Shown in pieces: positions 42,046 to 50,693 of a stretch of DNA of 64,000 bases. The notes beneath the pieces were generated by a model. The model was not told the origin of the DNA. It made no database searches and saw only the letters and a list, made by a program, of their open reading frames with translations. A program made the position numbers and the translations under genes. The stretch is from Candidatus Poribacteria bacterium (GTDB taxonomy: Bacteria; Poribacteria; WGA-4E; PCPOR2b), in the NCBI GenBank assembly GCA_003635265.1, contig PYIZ01000041.1, positions 1 through 64,000 of the forward strand, given 5' to 3'. The number at the start of each line of letters is the position of its first letter. Position 1 is the first letter of the stretch.

Positions 42046-42924
42046 TCACATTGGGTTTTCCAACCCTGACTGCCCTGCAAGGTCATCAACAAATTGACGC
42101 GCGACCCGTCCTGATCGACCACTCGACGACGCTTCCCACTCCAACGCTTTCCGATGGAGCTCCTGCGTCGAGAGAGACAACCCACGCTTTTGGGCGTAGT
42201 GGGAGACAATCTGTAGGTAGGTGTGTTGAGAGAACCGATAGAAGGCGAGTCGCAGTCCAAACCGGTCGCTGAGTGAAACCTTCTCTTCGGTGGTTTCCCG
42301 CGGATACAACTCGTCCTCGTCGGTGTGGGGATATTGGTTTTCGCTGACTTGACGCGGCATTAGGTGACGACGGTTGGATGTCGCGTAGATCAGGACGTTT
42401 TCAGGACGCGCTGCAATCCCGCCTTCTAACATCGCTTTCAGTTCTCTGTATTCTGCTTCCCCTTCGCTGAAGGAGAGATCATCGCAAAAGAGGAGATACC
42501 GTTCCGGGCGTTCCCACAGGAGATCGGCGATCTCCTGCAGGTGGAGAAGCCCTTCCTTGGTCACCTCGACCAACCGCAACCCTTCCGGAGCATACCGATG
42601 GAGTATGCCCTTGATGAGCGACGATTTGCCTGTTCCCCGGTCGCCCCACAGCAGCGCATGGTTCGCCGGTAAGTCTTGCAAGAACTGGCGTGTATTCCGA
42701 TCCAACTCCTCAATCTGCCGATCCACCCCAATCAGATCCGCAAGGTCGATGAGATCGGGGTGTTTGACGGGGATTAAACGTTGACTCCGCCACCGAAAGG
42801 CGATGTGTCCGTCGAGTGGTTCGGAAGGATTTTCGATAGCAGCGGTACTGGCTGTCAGCAGCCTCTCTACTCTGTCGAGCAGTTGCTCTACGCGAGGGAT
42901 AATTGCTTTCCAATCTTGTGCCAT
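42046..42924 (-). CDS. DUF815-family AAA+ ATPase
   Basis: 292 residues. A lead-in helical region, then L-L-W-G-D-R-G-T-G-K-S-S-L-I-K (Walker A), L-L-F-C-D-D-L-S-F (Walker B), Y-A-T-S-N-R-R-H-L-M-P (sensor 1), and S-L-S-D-R-F-G-L-R-L-A-F-Y-R-F. All are the DUF815 pattern; members are described only as predicted ATPases. It converges with the Rad50-like gene with a 37-base gap and lies upstream of a DUF1932 dehydrogenase on the same strand. Confidence 0.85.
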   Translation of the reverse strand: MAQDWKAIIPRVEQLLDRVERLLTASTAAIENPSEPLDGHIAFRWRSQRLIPVKHPDLIDLADLIGVDRQIEELDRNTRQFLQDLPANHALLWGDRGTGKSSLIKGILHRYAPEGLRLVEVTKEGLLHLQEIADLLWERPERYLLFCDDLSFSEGEAEYRELKAMLEGGIAARPENVLIYATSNRRHLMPRQVSENQYPHTDEDELYPRETTEEKVSLSDRFGLRLAFYRFSQHTYLQIVSHYAQKRGLSLSTQELHRKALEWEASSSGRSGRVARQFVDDLAGQSGLENPM

Positions 42925-42960
42925 AGGTTTTTTATATTTTTAGCCCCGGCTTGAATGGAG

Positions 42961-43848
42961 CTAGTCAGCATTTTTCGCGGTCTCCGCCAAGATCGAAATC
43001 ATTTCCGCGAGGTCTGGGAACGCGTCCGAATCTTCAGGCGGGAGATCCGCAAGGTGTGTTTTCCCGACCAATCGGTACATATCCGCGACACCCGCTAGAA
43101 TTTTTGGCGTCAAGCCGACATGACCGAACGTCGCCGAGATCTCCTCCATCTCACCGATCCAACGTCTAGCCTTCGGCGGCATCCCCGGCAATCCGCCTTC
43201 CATCCGCTGATACAACGCTGACTGACTCATCTGAAATTCCGCTTTAAGGGCATCGGACACTCCCAGTAGTTCTGCGGCGGTCAATAGCTCCGTGCATAGT
43301 GCGGTCAGTCCTTTGGTCAACGAGGCGTAGCACATCTTGATCGCCGAAGCCAACCCAATCTGATCGCCAAGCGGACGGACATCAAGCCCGAATTGCGTCA
43401 ACGCTTCAAAGTCACCGACATGGATACCTGAAGCGTAGAAGCGGGTTGCCCCCGGCTTTCTAGGCGGAGGACCGATAATCGACGCATCGACAAAACGACC
43501 GCCGGTTTTGGTGATGATTTCATCGAGTTGGCGTGTGGTTTGTGGGGCGATTGCGTTACAATCGACGTAGGTGAGATCTGTATCTGTTTCGGCGAGCACA
43601 TCCGCAACCGCTTGAGAGGCTCCCTTGGCTTCCGCCGGCACCATGATCGACAGGATTATCTCTGATTCGTCCACAAGGGCTTCATACGTCGGCACATCTT
43701 CAATCTTCCCTTTTTCTGCGAGGGCTCGGGTCCGTTCACTTCTCCCCTGAAGGCAGGTAATCACGCGCAAGCCGTGTGTAACAAGGACGTTACCGACAAC
43801 ATGTCCCATATCGCCGGGACTCAGAAGTCCAACAGTTTGTAATGACAT
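42961..43848 (-). CDS. NAD(P)-dependent oxidoreductase, 6-phosphogluconate dehydrogenase-like with DUF1932
   Basis: 295 residues from ATG 43848 (a further ATG at 43857 lacks ribosome-site spacing). Rossmann start T-V-G-L-L-S-P-G-D-M-G, I-I-L-S-I-M-V-P, D-C-N-A-I-A-P and R-F-V-D-A-S-I-I-G-P-P-P match the beta-hydroxyacid dehydrogenase group. The C-terminal helices with A-I-K-M-C-Y-A-S-L-T-K-G carry the conserved lysine and match DUF1932. Substrate unknown. Confidence 0.82.
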   Translation of the reverse strand: MSLQTVGLLSPGDMGHVVGNVLVTHGLRVITCLQGRSERTRALAEKGKIEDVPTYEALVDESEIILSIMVPAEAKGASQAVADVLAETDTDLTYVDCNAIAPQTTRQLDEIITKTGGRFVDASIIGPPPRKPGATRFYASGIHVGDFEALTQFGLDVRPLGDQIGLASAIKMCYASLTKGLTALCTELLTAAELLGVSDALKAEFQMSQSALYQRMEGGLPGMPPKARRWIGEMEEISATFGHVGLTPKILAGVADMYRLVGKTHLADLPPEDSDAFPDLAEMISILAETAKNAD

Positions 43849-43915
43849 AATATTCATCTCTCTTTCAATCTGCGTTTATTTTGATTGGTGTTTTCTGTGT
43901 AGTTATTACGGCAAT

Positions 43916-44482
43916 TCATTCTAAAGGAGTGGAATTTCTGTCCTCCCATTCCGAGCGGAGGAGGCCGTACAAATACATATCATAACGTCTCCCATCCCGC
44001 TGCAAGTGTTCCCGATGTACACCTTCGCGCTGGAAGCCCAACTTTTCATACAGCGCGATGGCACGTTCATTGTAGCTAAATACCGTGAGTTGTACGCGAT
44101 GCAAATTGAGCTCATCAAAAGCAAATTGGAGGGCAAGTTGCATGACTTCGTACCCGTAGCCTTGCCCCCAATGTTTTGTCTCTCCGATAGCGATGCTTAC
44201 GCTGCTCACCCGATGCGCCCACAGGATTCCGTCGAGTTCAACATAACCAATCAGTTCATCTTTGTCGAGGGAGCGGATCGCAAAAAGAAAAGTATCAGTC
44301 GAACTATGCGTATCGTCTAGCCATTGAGTCAACGTCGCCTCAGTTTTAGGATAAGCGGGGAGTGCGTCAAATAGTCGTAAAAAATCGGGGTTCTGATGCC
44401 ATTGGCTGATGGTTGGGAGGTCGCTTTGCGTTAACGTTGTGAGCCGGACTCGACTACCGCGCAAAAGCGTCGAAGAGATCAT
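43916..44482 (-). CDS. GNAT-family N-acetyltransferase (RimJ/RimL type)
   Basis: 188 residues. L-R-G-S-R-V-R-L-T-T-L at the N terminus, D-E-L-I-G-Y-V-E-L, W-G-Q-G-Y-G-Y-E-V-M-Q-L (acetyl-CoA loop, Q/RxxGxG/A-like), L-N-L-H-R-V-Q-L-T-V-F and N-E-R-A-I-A-L-Y-E-K-L-G-F give the classical order. Family members acetylate protein or antibiotic amino groups; the target is unknown. AGGA precedes the ATG. Confidence 0.88.
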   Translation of the reverse strand: MISSTLLRGSRVRLTTLTQSDLPTISQWHQNPDFLRLFDALPAYPKTEATLTQWLDDTHSSTDTFLFAIRSLDKDELIGYVELDGILWAHRVSSVSIAIGETKHWGQGYGYEVMQLALQFAFDELNLHRVQLTVFSYNERAIALYEKLGFQREGVHREHLQRDGRRYDMYLYGLLRSEWEDRNSTPLE

Positions 44483-44557
44483 GCCTAGTATTCCTAACGG
44501 ATTGATTGCGGCACGTTGTCAATTGCGTCTTTTAGACTGTTCGTTGGCAGGTGAACG

Positions 44558-45133
44558 TTAAGCTAATTCCGTCTCATCATCTGTGTTCTCATCCGCCCCT
44601 TTAGTCCTTTCATCGTCTGTTTCATCAGATGTGTCATCGGGATCGCTTGACTGTTCTGCTTCCTGCGGTTCTAGCAGTGTCATAGGTATAAACAGCGGCT
44701 GATCGGAAGTGCTTGGTTGTTCCGTTTCCTCGTCCTGTTGTTCTGTTTCATCATCAACTGTTTCAGGCGTATAGTCGAGGGGGTTAGGCTGCGCTTCTTC
44801 CTGCCCTTCTGACCTACTTTCAACATTGTTGAGCATTGTCATGAGCCCTTCAAGGCGTTCGCGGACTTCCGCTTTCTCTTTATCTACCTCGAGACGTTCC
44901 TGTTCACGCTCATTCCGGAGCACTGTGATTTCCGCTTCAAGGTGGTTTAGTTCAGCGTTCCGTTGTTCAAGATTTTGAATCTGTACATCCCGCTGGTCCA
45001 ACTCATTACGGAGTTGATTATTTTCAGCTTCAAAGGTTAATTTCTCTTCCCTGAGACGGTTGATAGTCTCAATGGCACGTTCAACGCGTTCTTCCAACAA
45101 TGTAAGCACATTTTCGCGCAAATCTTCAAGCAT
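44558..45133 (-). CDS. Coiled-coil protein with acidic tail, ZapB-like N terminus
   Basis: 191 residues. Residues 1-105 form one continuous coiled coil (heptads with L-R-E-E-K, E-N-N-Q-L-R-N-E-L-D). Residues 106-191 are a disordered tail rich in Asp, Glu, Thr and Ser, with one hydrophobic patch L-F-I-P-M-T-L-L. The start resembles ZapB-type division proteins (L-E-E-R-V-E-R-A-I-E-T-I-N-R-L-R-E-E), but similarity among coiled coils is weak evidence. Strong site AGGAGG before the ATG. It lies between an acetyltransferase and an OGG1-type glycosylase, with no division genes near. Confidence 0.55.
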   Translation of the reverse strand: MLEDLRENVLTLLEERVERAIETINRLREEKLTFEAENNQLRNELDQRDVQIQNLEQRNAELNHLEAEITVLRNEREQERLEVDKEKAEVRERLEGLMTMLNNVESRSEGQEEAQPNPLDYTPETVDDETEQQDEETEQPSTSDQPLFIPMTLLEPQEAEQSSDPDDTSDETDDERTKGADENTDDETELA

Positions 45134-45215
45134 GTAAACCTCCTGTTTCTTGTTCGATTAACGGTTTTGGGAAGGACTGTCTATAGCATCCTACCAAGTG
45201 AATCAAAATTTCTTG

Positions 45216-46040
45216 CTATCCTTCGCTCTCTAGCAGATTTTCAAGTCCAACCGTCCGGGCATAGTGGAAAAGGTACTGCTGGGCGTAACCGAGATGCTCA
45301 CCAAAATAGTCTTCAGCAAACCGACGGATCTCACGAATCGAGGCCTCGCGTTTAAGGTAGAGCTGCTCTATAATCCGTTTCACCCACACATCAATGGGGA
45401 GTGCTTGAACATGCCCTAAAGAAAATAGGCAGATGCAGTCGGCAACCTTCTCACCGATTCCTTTGAATCCCATCAATTCTTGTTTCGCTTCGGCGTAGGG
45501 TCTACTTTTCAGACCTTCAGGATCGAATTTGCCCGCTGCGATTGTCGATGAGACTGTCCACAGATAAGGGGCGCGATATCCCAGTCCACAATCGTACAAC
45601 GTCTCAACGCCGGCGTCGGCGAGGGATTGTGGAGTGGGGAAAGAGTAATCGACCAAGTCATCAAGCGCAATTTTTTCGCCGAATCGTGTGGAGATTGTGC
45701 GGATAATTCCCTTAATCCGGGGCACGTTGTTATTCTGAGACAAGATGAACGATGCGAGACATTCCCACACCTCTTGATTCAAAATTCGCATCCCCCGGAA
45801 CGTTTCAATCGAGCGGTGGATGAATGGATCAATGTCTACAGCGTCTAAGATTGCTGCCAAATCGCGGTTCAGGTCCAAGTAGTGGCGGAGGAAGGCTTCT
45901 AGTTGATCTTCTGCTTCATCAGCCGAACTTTCCACAATCAGTGTCTGATTTTCCTGACGCATCTTCAGCTGCCTGCCTTCGACAACGCCGTAATACCAGT
46001 CGTTAATCGGCTGCCAGCGGAATGATTGTCCACACTCCAA
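45216..46040 (-). CDS. 8-oxoguanine DNA glycosylase/lyase (OGG1 type)
   Basis: 274 residues from TTG 46040. E-C-G-Q-S-F-R-W near the N terminus, F-I-L-S-Q-N-N-N-V-P-R-I, and the helix-hairpin-helix G-F-K-G-I-G-E-K-V-A-D-C-I with the catalytic Lys followed by P-I-D-V-W (catalytic Asp) identify a bifunctional OGG1-like base-excision enzyme. In-frame codons upstream of the TTG encode F-D-L-K-H-T, which also fits the family, but the only initiators there are ATC (46082) or ATT (46076), with GGAGG at 46094-46090 well placed for ATC. The true start is therefore uncertain. Confidence 0.85.
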   Translation of the reverse strand: MECGQSFRWQPINDWYYGVVEGRQLKMRQENQTLIVESSADEAEDQLEAFLRHYLDLNRDLAAILDAVDIDPFIHRSIETFRGMRILNQEVWECLASFILSQNNNVPRIKGIIRTISTRFGEKIALDDLVDYSFPTPQSLADAGVETLYDCGLGYRAPYLWTVSSTIAAGKFDPEGLKSRPYAEAKQELMGFKGIGEKVADCICLFSLGHVQALPIDVWVKRIIEQLYLKREASIREIRRFAEDYFGEHLGYAQQYLFHYARTVGLENLLESEG

Positions 46041-46194
46041 CGTATGTTTCAGATCAAAATCGGTGACAGGTTCAATACGGATAGAGCAGCCTCCTCACGC
46101 AAAAATGATGGAATGCTTATTCGCAGAATCGTGCGTATTATACAACGAAATTTCAATCAATACAAGGACAGAAATCATGCACAGGGAGATGGTG

Positions 46195-47028
46195 TCAATA
46201 AGAGGATACATCGGTATCCGGATGGTCTTTAAAAAATCGTGCCTGATTCACGCCGAAATCTTCTTGAAGTTGGATGGTGAGCCCACCGTCCACTGGTAGT
46301 GCGTGTCCTGTAATGAAAGATGCTTCGTCCGAACAGAGGAAGTTGATAGCGTTGGCGATGTCAATCGGGCGTCCGACACGACGAACCGGATATTGCGCCT
46401 CAAAGAAACGTAGAAGCGAGGGATTCTGTTTCCAATGTTCTTCAATACGTTCGGTTACGATATGACCGGGGCAGATTGCGTTGACCCGAATGCCCATCGG
46501 TCCAAAGTCAATCGCCATCTGGCGGGTGACGCCGATGACAGAAGACTTGCCTGCTTCATATACCAGTTTCTTCGGAGCCATCAGGAGACCGTGGACGGAC
46601 GAGATATTGATGATACTACCTTTGCCCGATTTTGCGATCTCTGGTACGGCGTACTTTGCACCTAGAAACATGGACTTGACCAAGACGTTCATTGCGTAGT
46701 CCCAAGCCTCTTCCGACAGGTCTACCGCGCTGCCGTCCGGCTCTTTGGTGCTGAAAGCGTTGTTGACGAGGATGTCGAGGCGACCCCATAGTTCAACTGC
46801 TTTACTGACCATCGCCTCAATGTCGTCACGACGAGAGACATCAGTCTCAAGGACTTCCGCTATGCCGCCTGCATTCCGTATCCGCTCGGCGTTAGATTGA
46901 GCTGTCTCAACGTCCATATCGGCGATGAGGATTCTCGCTCCTGATTCAGCGAGCCGTCTCGAAGTTGCACCGCCGATGCCTTGAGCACCGCCTGTGACAA
47001 TTGCGACCTGATCTGTTAGATTTCCCAT
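46195..47028 (-). CDS. SDR-family NAD(P)-dependent oxidoreductase
   Basis: 277 residues. T-G-G-A-Q-G-I-G-G (cofactor), Asp in I-L-I-A-D-M-D (NAD preference), N-N-A-F, I-N-I-S-S-V-H-G, Y-E-A-G-K with the YxxxK pair, and G-H-A-L-P-V-D-G-G at the end. A C-terminal extension of about 25 residues follows the usual end. GAGGAGA precedes the ATG. Substrate unknown. Confidence 0.88.
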   Translation of the reverse strand: MGNLTDQVAIVTGGAQGIGGATSRRLAESGARILIADMDVETAQSNAERIRNAGGIAEVLETDVSRRDDIEAMVSKAVELWGRLDILVNNAFSTKEPDGSAVDLSEEAWDYAMNVLVKSMFLGAKYAVPEIAKSGKGSIINISSVHGLLMAPKKLVYEAGKSSVIGVTRQMAIDFGPMGIRVNAICPGHIVTERIEEHWKQNPSLLRFFEAQYPVRRVGRPIDIANAINFLCSDEASFITGHALPVDGGLTIQLQEDFGVNQARFFKDHPDTDVSSY

Positions 47029-47064
47029 AAATTCATCTCCTCTGTCAAAAGTTTTACGCTCATG

Positions 47065-47174
47065 TTATAGTGGACCTTAGAATTAATGAGACACTCAAAA
47101 TCGGCGTAGTTGGAAACAGCGCCTACCAAACATGGGGGGCGAAAGTGTCTATTTATTTTTTGAATTCACTATAA
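47065..47174. repeat. MITE-like inverted-repeat element, copy 2
   Basis: Ends are perfect 8-bp inverted repeats (ttatagtg 47065-47072, cactataa 47167-47174). The arms are 30 bp long and imperfect, with agacac/gtgtct at their inner ends. The layout matches 4987-5102 (ttagaatta in the left arm, tctatttattttt in the right arm). Confidence 0.5.
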
Positions 47175-47175
47175 T

Positions 47176-47288
47176 AGGACTTACGCAGTCGGGATTTGGA
47201 AATCCCTCCTACAATGAGTGTGAGAGGGGCATCCCTGCCCCGATACACTTGATGAATCGGACACTATAATTTGAAGTGCGTAAGTCTT
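47176..47288. repeat. 113-bp inverted-repeat element
   Basis: aggacttacgca (47176-47187) pairs with tgcgtaagtctt (47277-47288), 11 of 12. The interior holds gtcgggatttggaaatccc, shared with 11713-11731. The remaining part of the 47029-47491 gap contains only repeat words (gtaggtcgagattc at about 47443; cacgcatcacgcattacg at 47463). No gene is visible. Confidence 0.5.
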
Positions 47289-47460
47289 GTTTAAGAAATT
47301 GTGCAACAGAAACCGTAAGAAGTTCGGAAGATTGGAAGATGGGAAGATTGGAGAGTCCCCATCCTTCCCTTTGCGGGTACAGCTTGGATATGTCTATCCA
47401 AGCCGAGCGGGTCCGACAACTAGCAACTTAGGTTACTGTAGGTCGAGATTCATATTTGAT

Positions 47461-47490
47461 TTCACGCATCACGCATTACGTTTCACGCAC
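47461..47490. repeat. Dispersed intergenic repeat (ttcacgcatcacgcattacg family)
   Basis: ttcacgcatcacgcattacg then tttcacgcac. It is the reverse-orientation form of the repeat at 30371-30400 and 39779-39808, and lies against the 3' end of the PQQ dehydrogenase gene. Confidence 0.55.
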
Positions 47491-47491
47491 A

Positions 47492-49465
47492 TCACGGTAA
47501 AGTCAATGCGATGAGTTCGGCAGGTTGGTTCGCTCCACCTATCGGGATCACAATAAACTGCTTACCATCAGCCTTGTAACTTATCGGTGCGCCCTGTGCA
47601 TTACTTGGGAGTTCTGTTCTCGATACCAGCTGTCCAGTATCGGGGTCAAACGCCCATAAAAACGGGTTTTGGGTCTCAAAGCTTACTTCAATTGCGTTGC
47701 CGCGGGGTGAGTTACCGGTCCCGTCCCACGATGCCTGACTCGCTGCGAAAAGCAATGACTGAGTCAGTAGTGGGAAATTGCGTTGTGCCCAGCCCAAAGG
47801 TGGAAGGTCAAGATGTCGTAGGGTAGGATGATCTCTCGGTCCATCTCCGACCGGTTGCATCCACTTGTGTTCACCCGTATTCAGATCGATGGCAGTAATG
47901 CGTCCATAAGGCGGTTTCATTAAAGGGAGGCCTCGTGGACCCTTCGGTCCAAATGCGAGCGCACCGGTGTAAGTGTAGTCTGCCTTCGGATCTTTCGCTT
48001 TTTTTATCGTGGTGTTGGTGGGGAAGGTGATAGATGGGATATAGATAATCCCTTTGTTTGGGTCAACGGCTGCGCCCGCCCAACTAGCACCGCCAATGAT
48101 ACCGGGCATGGCGATTGTTCCCTTTTCAGTCGGGGGTGTATAGAGTGTGCCGTAGTCGTAATCTTCGACAATGCTGAGTGCTTGTTTACGCAACGTCGGC
48201 GTGAAATCAATTAAATCATCATGGGTCAAACCTTGGCGATCGAAAGGCGCGGGTTTAGTTGGAAAGGGTTGTGTAGGCGATGAGGATTCTCCCGGCACGG
48301 TTGACTGGGGTACGGAGCGTTCTTCAATGGGCCAAACCGGTTCTCCAGTCACACGATCGAATACAAAACAGAACGCCTGTTTGGTCACTTGGGCAACCGC
48401 CTTGATTTCCTTTCCATTGACGATAATATCAATTAAGTTTGGCGCGGCTGGGGGATCATAATCCCAGAGTCCGTGGTGCAGAATTTGAAAGTGCCAAACC
48501 CGTTCCCCCGTTTCCGCGTTAACGCAGACGAGACTGTCTGCGAAAAGGTTGTCTCCGAGGCGATGGCCACCGTAATAATCGTTGGTGGGGGTGCTAACTG
48601 GTAGGTAGACGTAACCGAGCTCCTCATCTGCGCTCATCATCGTCCACACATTCGTATTGCCTGTTGTCTTCCAAGAATCGTTCTTCCACGTCTCATTTCC
48701 GAACTCTCCTTCTTGCGGAATGGTATGGAAAATCCAACGTTGCTCGCCGGTGCGAACATCAAATCCTCTGACATCTCCCGGCGGCATCAGCTTTTGCGGC
48801 GGCTTATTAATCGCAAAGGAATCGAGAACTGTGGAGCCAACAACAATGACATCTCGACAAACAATCGGTGGTGAGAAAACGGCATACAGTCGCCGGTTCA
48901 CCGGGCGCCGCAGACCTTTTGTTAAGTCGACACGACCACCTTCGCCAAACCCCTTGATTGGTTTCCCCGTTTCGGCGTTAAGCACGATGAGATACCCATC
49001 GCCTGTACCAAGGAGGACGCGCTTATCATCGCCTGACTCCCAATAGGAGACGCCACGATGCACGAAACCTGTGTTGGCGGGGGTGCCGTCCTCATAGGTT
49101 TTTGGGTCATAAACCCAGATAGTTTCTCCTGTGACGGCGTTGATGGCGGCAGCTAGATTAAGCGACGTGCTGGTATATACCACGCCACCAATCATGAGTG
49201 GTGTGGATTCATTCACCATTGTCCACAGATCGGGATTGGATGCGACGAGCGCATTATCGGGGGAGTTCCAACGCCATGCAATCCGAAGGTCTTTAACATT
49301 GTCTTTGTTAATCTGATCGAGTGGAATGTATTTGGTACTGGCTTTGTCCGAGCCGTAAGCCCACCATTCTCCAACCTCACCGGCATCGGCTTGGGGAACA
49401 GTCAGGCCGATTGCACAAAAGATCGAGACGGTATAAAGGAATAGCAGATAGTATGTTCGGGTCAC
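47492..49465 (-). CDS. PQQ-dependent dehydrogenase (quinoprotein beta-propeller)
   Basis: 657 residues, exported (signal peptide 1-28, cleavage near A-D-A-G). Starts with W-x-A-Y-G-S-D-K-A-S-T-K-Y-I-P-L-D-Q-I and repeats the propeller pattern A-x-[DN]-x2-T-G-[EK]-x-[IV]-W (e.g. A-V-T-G-E-T-I-W, V-R-T-G-E-Q-R-W, L-N-T-G-E-H-K-W). H-H-G-L-W-D-Y-D and G-G-A-S-W-A-G-A-A-V-D are also family features. No CxxCH haem motif, so electrons must pass to a separate acceptor or to quinone. GTG start with AAAGGAG. Likely oxidises a sugar or alcohol in the periplasm. Confidence 0.88.
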   Translation of the reverse strand: MTRTYYLLFLYTVSIFCAIGLTVPQADAGEVGEWWAYGSDKASTKYIPLDQINKDNVKDLRIAWRWNSPDNALVASNPDLWTMVNESTPLMIGGVVYTSTSLNLAAAINAVTGETIWVYDPKTYEDGTPANTGFVHRGVSYWESGDDKRVLLGTGDGYLIVLNAETGKPIKGFGEGGRVDLTKGLRRPVNRRLYAVFSPPIVCRDVIVVGSTVLDSFAINKPPQKLMPPGDVRGFDVRTGEQRWIFHTIPQEGEFGNETWKNDSWKTTGNTNVWTMMSADEELGYVYLPVSTPTNDYYGGHRLGDNLFADSLVCVNAETGERVWHFQILHHGLWDYDPPAAPNLIDIIVNGKEIKAVAQVTKQAFCFVFDRVTGEPVWPIEERSVPQSTVPGESSSPTQPFPTKPAPFDRQGLTHDDLIDFTPTLRKQALSIVEDYDYGTLYTPPTEKGTIAMPGIIGGASWAGAAVDPNKGIIYIPSITFPTNTTIKKAKDPKADYTYTGALAFGPKGPRGLPLMKPPYGRITAIDLNTGEHKWMQPVGDGPRDHPTLRHLDLPPLGWAQRNFPLLTQSLLFAASQASWDGTGNSPRGNAIEVSFETQNPFLWAFDPDTGQLVSRTELPSNAQGAPISYKADGKQFIVIPIGGANQPAELIALTLP

Positions 49466-49631
49466 AGTTTGATCTCCTTTATGTCAATAGCTGATATAAA
49501 AATGCCCTTATCCATGTAAACCAAGCCTCCGCCATTATAGCAGATTCAAGCGATCGCGTCAACAGAATTGGATAGGCTTGCATGACGAAAGCGCGTGGAT
49601 GATTTTTGGGTTTCTATTTTCGGCGTAACTA

Positions 49632-49640
49632 TGTTATAAT
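49632..49640 (+). promoter_or_regulatory. Extended -10 element for the molybdenum hydroxylase operon
   Basis: TG-T-TATAAT (49632-49640), an extended -10 about 105 bp before the first gene. No good -35 is visible, which is acceptable for extended -10 promoters. Confidence 0.45.
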
Positions 49641-49747
49641 CTTGAGCAATTTCCAAAAAATACAATCTGCCTAGAATGGGAAATCTCTTGATTCCTTGAG
49701 GGGTCCCCTAAAAATCTTATAGCACATCTAAATGAGGGAGGAAACAG

Positions 49748-50620
49748 ATGATTGATTGTCAGTATCTTGAGCCGACCACCGTTTCAGAGGCGTGCACACT
49801 GTTAGCTGAGCACGGAGATGATGCGAAGGTCGTTGCCGGCGGACAGAGTATGGCGATACTGTTGCGGAACGGATTAATTCAACCATCCCACCTGATCAGT
49901 ATCCAGCATGTCTCCGGATTGGAGGACATAGTTGCATCGGACGAAGGTGTAAAAATTGGTGCCAAGGTTACACTGGATCGTTTAATCGGCATAGGCGAAA
50001 CACATCCGACGCTGCGTGCCCTAGATGATGTCATCAACGAGTTGGCAGATCAACAGATTCGTAACTTTGCAACACTCGGCGGGGCAATCTGTGAGGCACA
50101 TCCGGCGAGCGATATCACCGTTGTTCTAAGCACGTTGAACGCTTCGGTAAAATTAGCAAGTGCAGGCGGTGAACGGGTTGTGTCTATGTGCGACTTTGTT
50201 ACTGGTGCTTTTGCTACTGCTGCCCAATCGGATGAGTTGTTAACGGAAGTGGTTGTTCCATCGTTTGATCTCGGCTCCGCCGCAGCCGCGCATCGCCGGT
50301 TTGTTCTACGGGCGGGAGATTATCCCGTTGTTGGAGTCGGTGCGTTTGTCAGCCTTGATGGATCGGGGGGTTGTCAGGATGCGCGCATCGTGGTTGGCAA
50401 CTGTTCTAGTGCTCCGGCTCACGCACAGGAGGCAGAGACACGCCTGAAGGGACACAGCATCGTTGGAAACAATGGAGCGATCGCCGAGGCAGGCGAACTC
50501 GCCGCCTCCCATGTTGCACCATCGAGCGATCCAATGGCACCGAGCGAATACAAAATAGACCTCGTGAATGTGCTGACCAGAGAAGCACTGGCGGAAGCTG
50601 TTGCACGCGCTACCGGTTAA
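49748..50620 (+). CDS. Molybdenum hydroxylase FAD-binding subunit (CoxM type)
   Basis: 290 residues. The FAD motifs are A-K-V-V-A-G-G-Q-S-M-A-I-L-L and A-T-L-G-G-A-I-C-E-A-H-P-A-S-D; the C-terminal CO-dehydrogenase flavoprotein domain has R-A-G-D-Y-P-V-V-G-V. Forms the medium subunit of a heterotrimeric xanthine-dehydrogenase-family enzyme with the two genes that follow. GGGAGGA precedes the ATG. Confidence 0.9.
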   Translation: MIDCQYLEPTTVSEACTLLAEHGDDAKVVAGGQSMAILLRNGLIQPSHLISIQHVSGLEDIVASDEGVKIGAKVTLDRLIGIGETHPTLRALDDVINELADQQIRNFATLGGAICEAHPASDITVVLSTLNASVKLASAGGERVVSMCDFVTGAFATAAQSDELLTEVVVPSFDLGSAAAAHRRFVLRAGDYPVVGVGAFVSLDGSGGCQDARIVVGNCSSAPAHAQEAETRLKGHSIVGNNGAIAEAGELAASHVAPSSDPMAPSEYKIDLVNVLTREALAEAVARATG

Positions 50621-50693
50621 GACAAAGGGACAGTATAAAATCCTAGTCTCCGATCGGGATTGGATTGATAACTAATTGTTTGGAGGCATTTTA

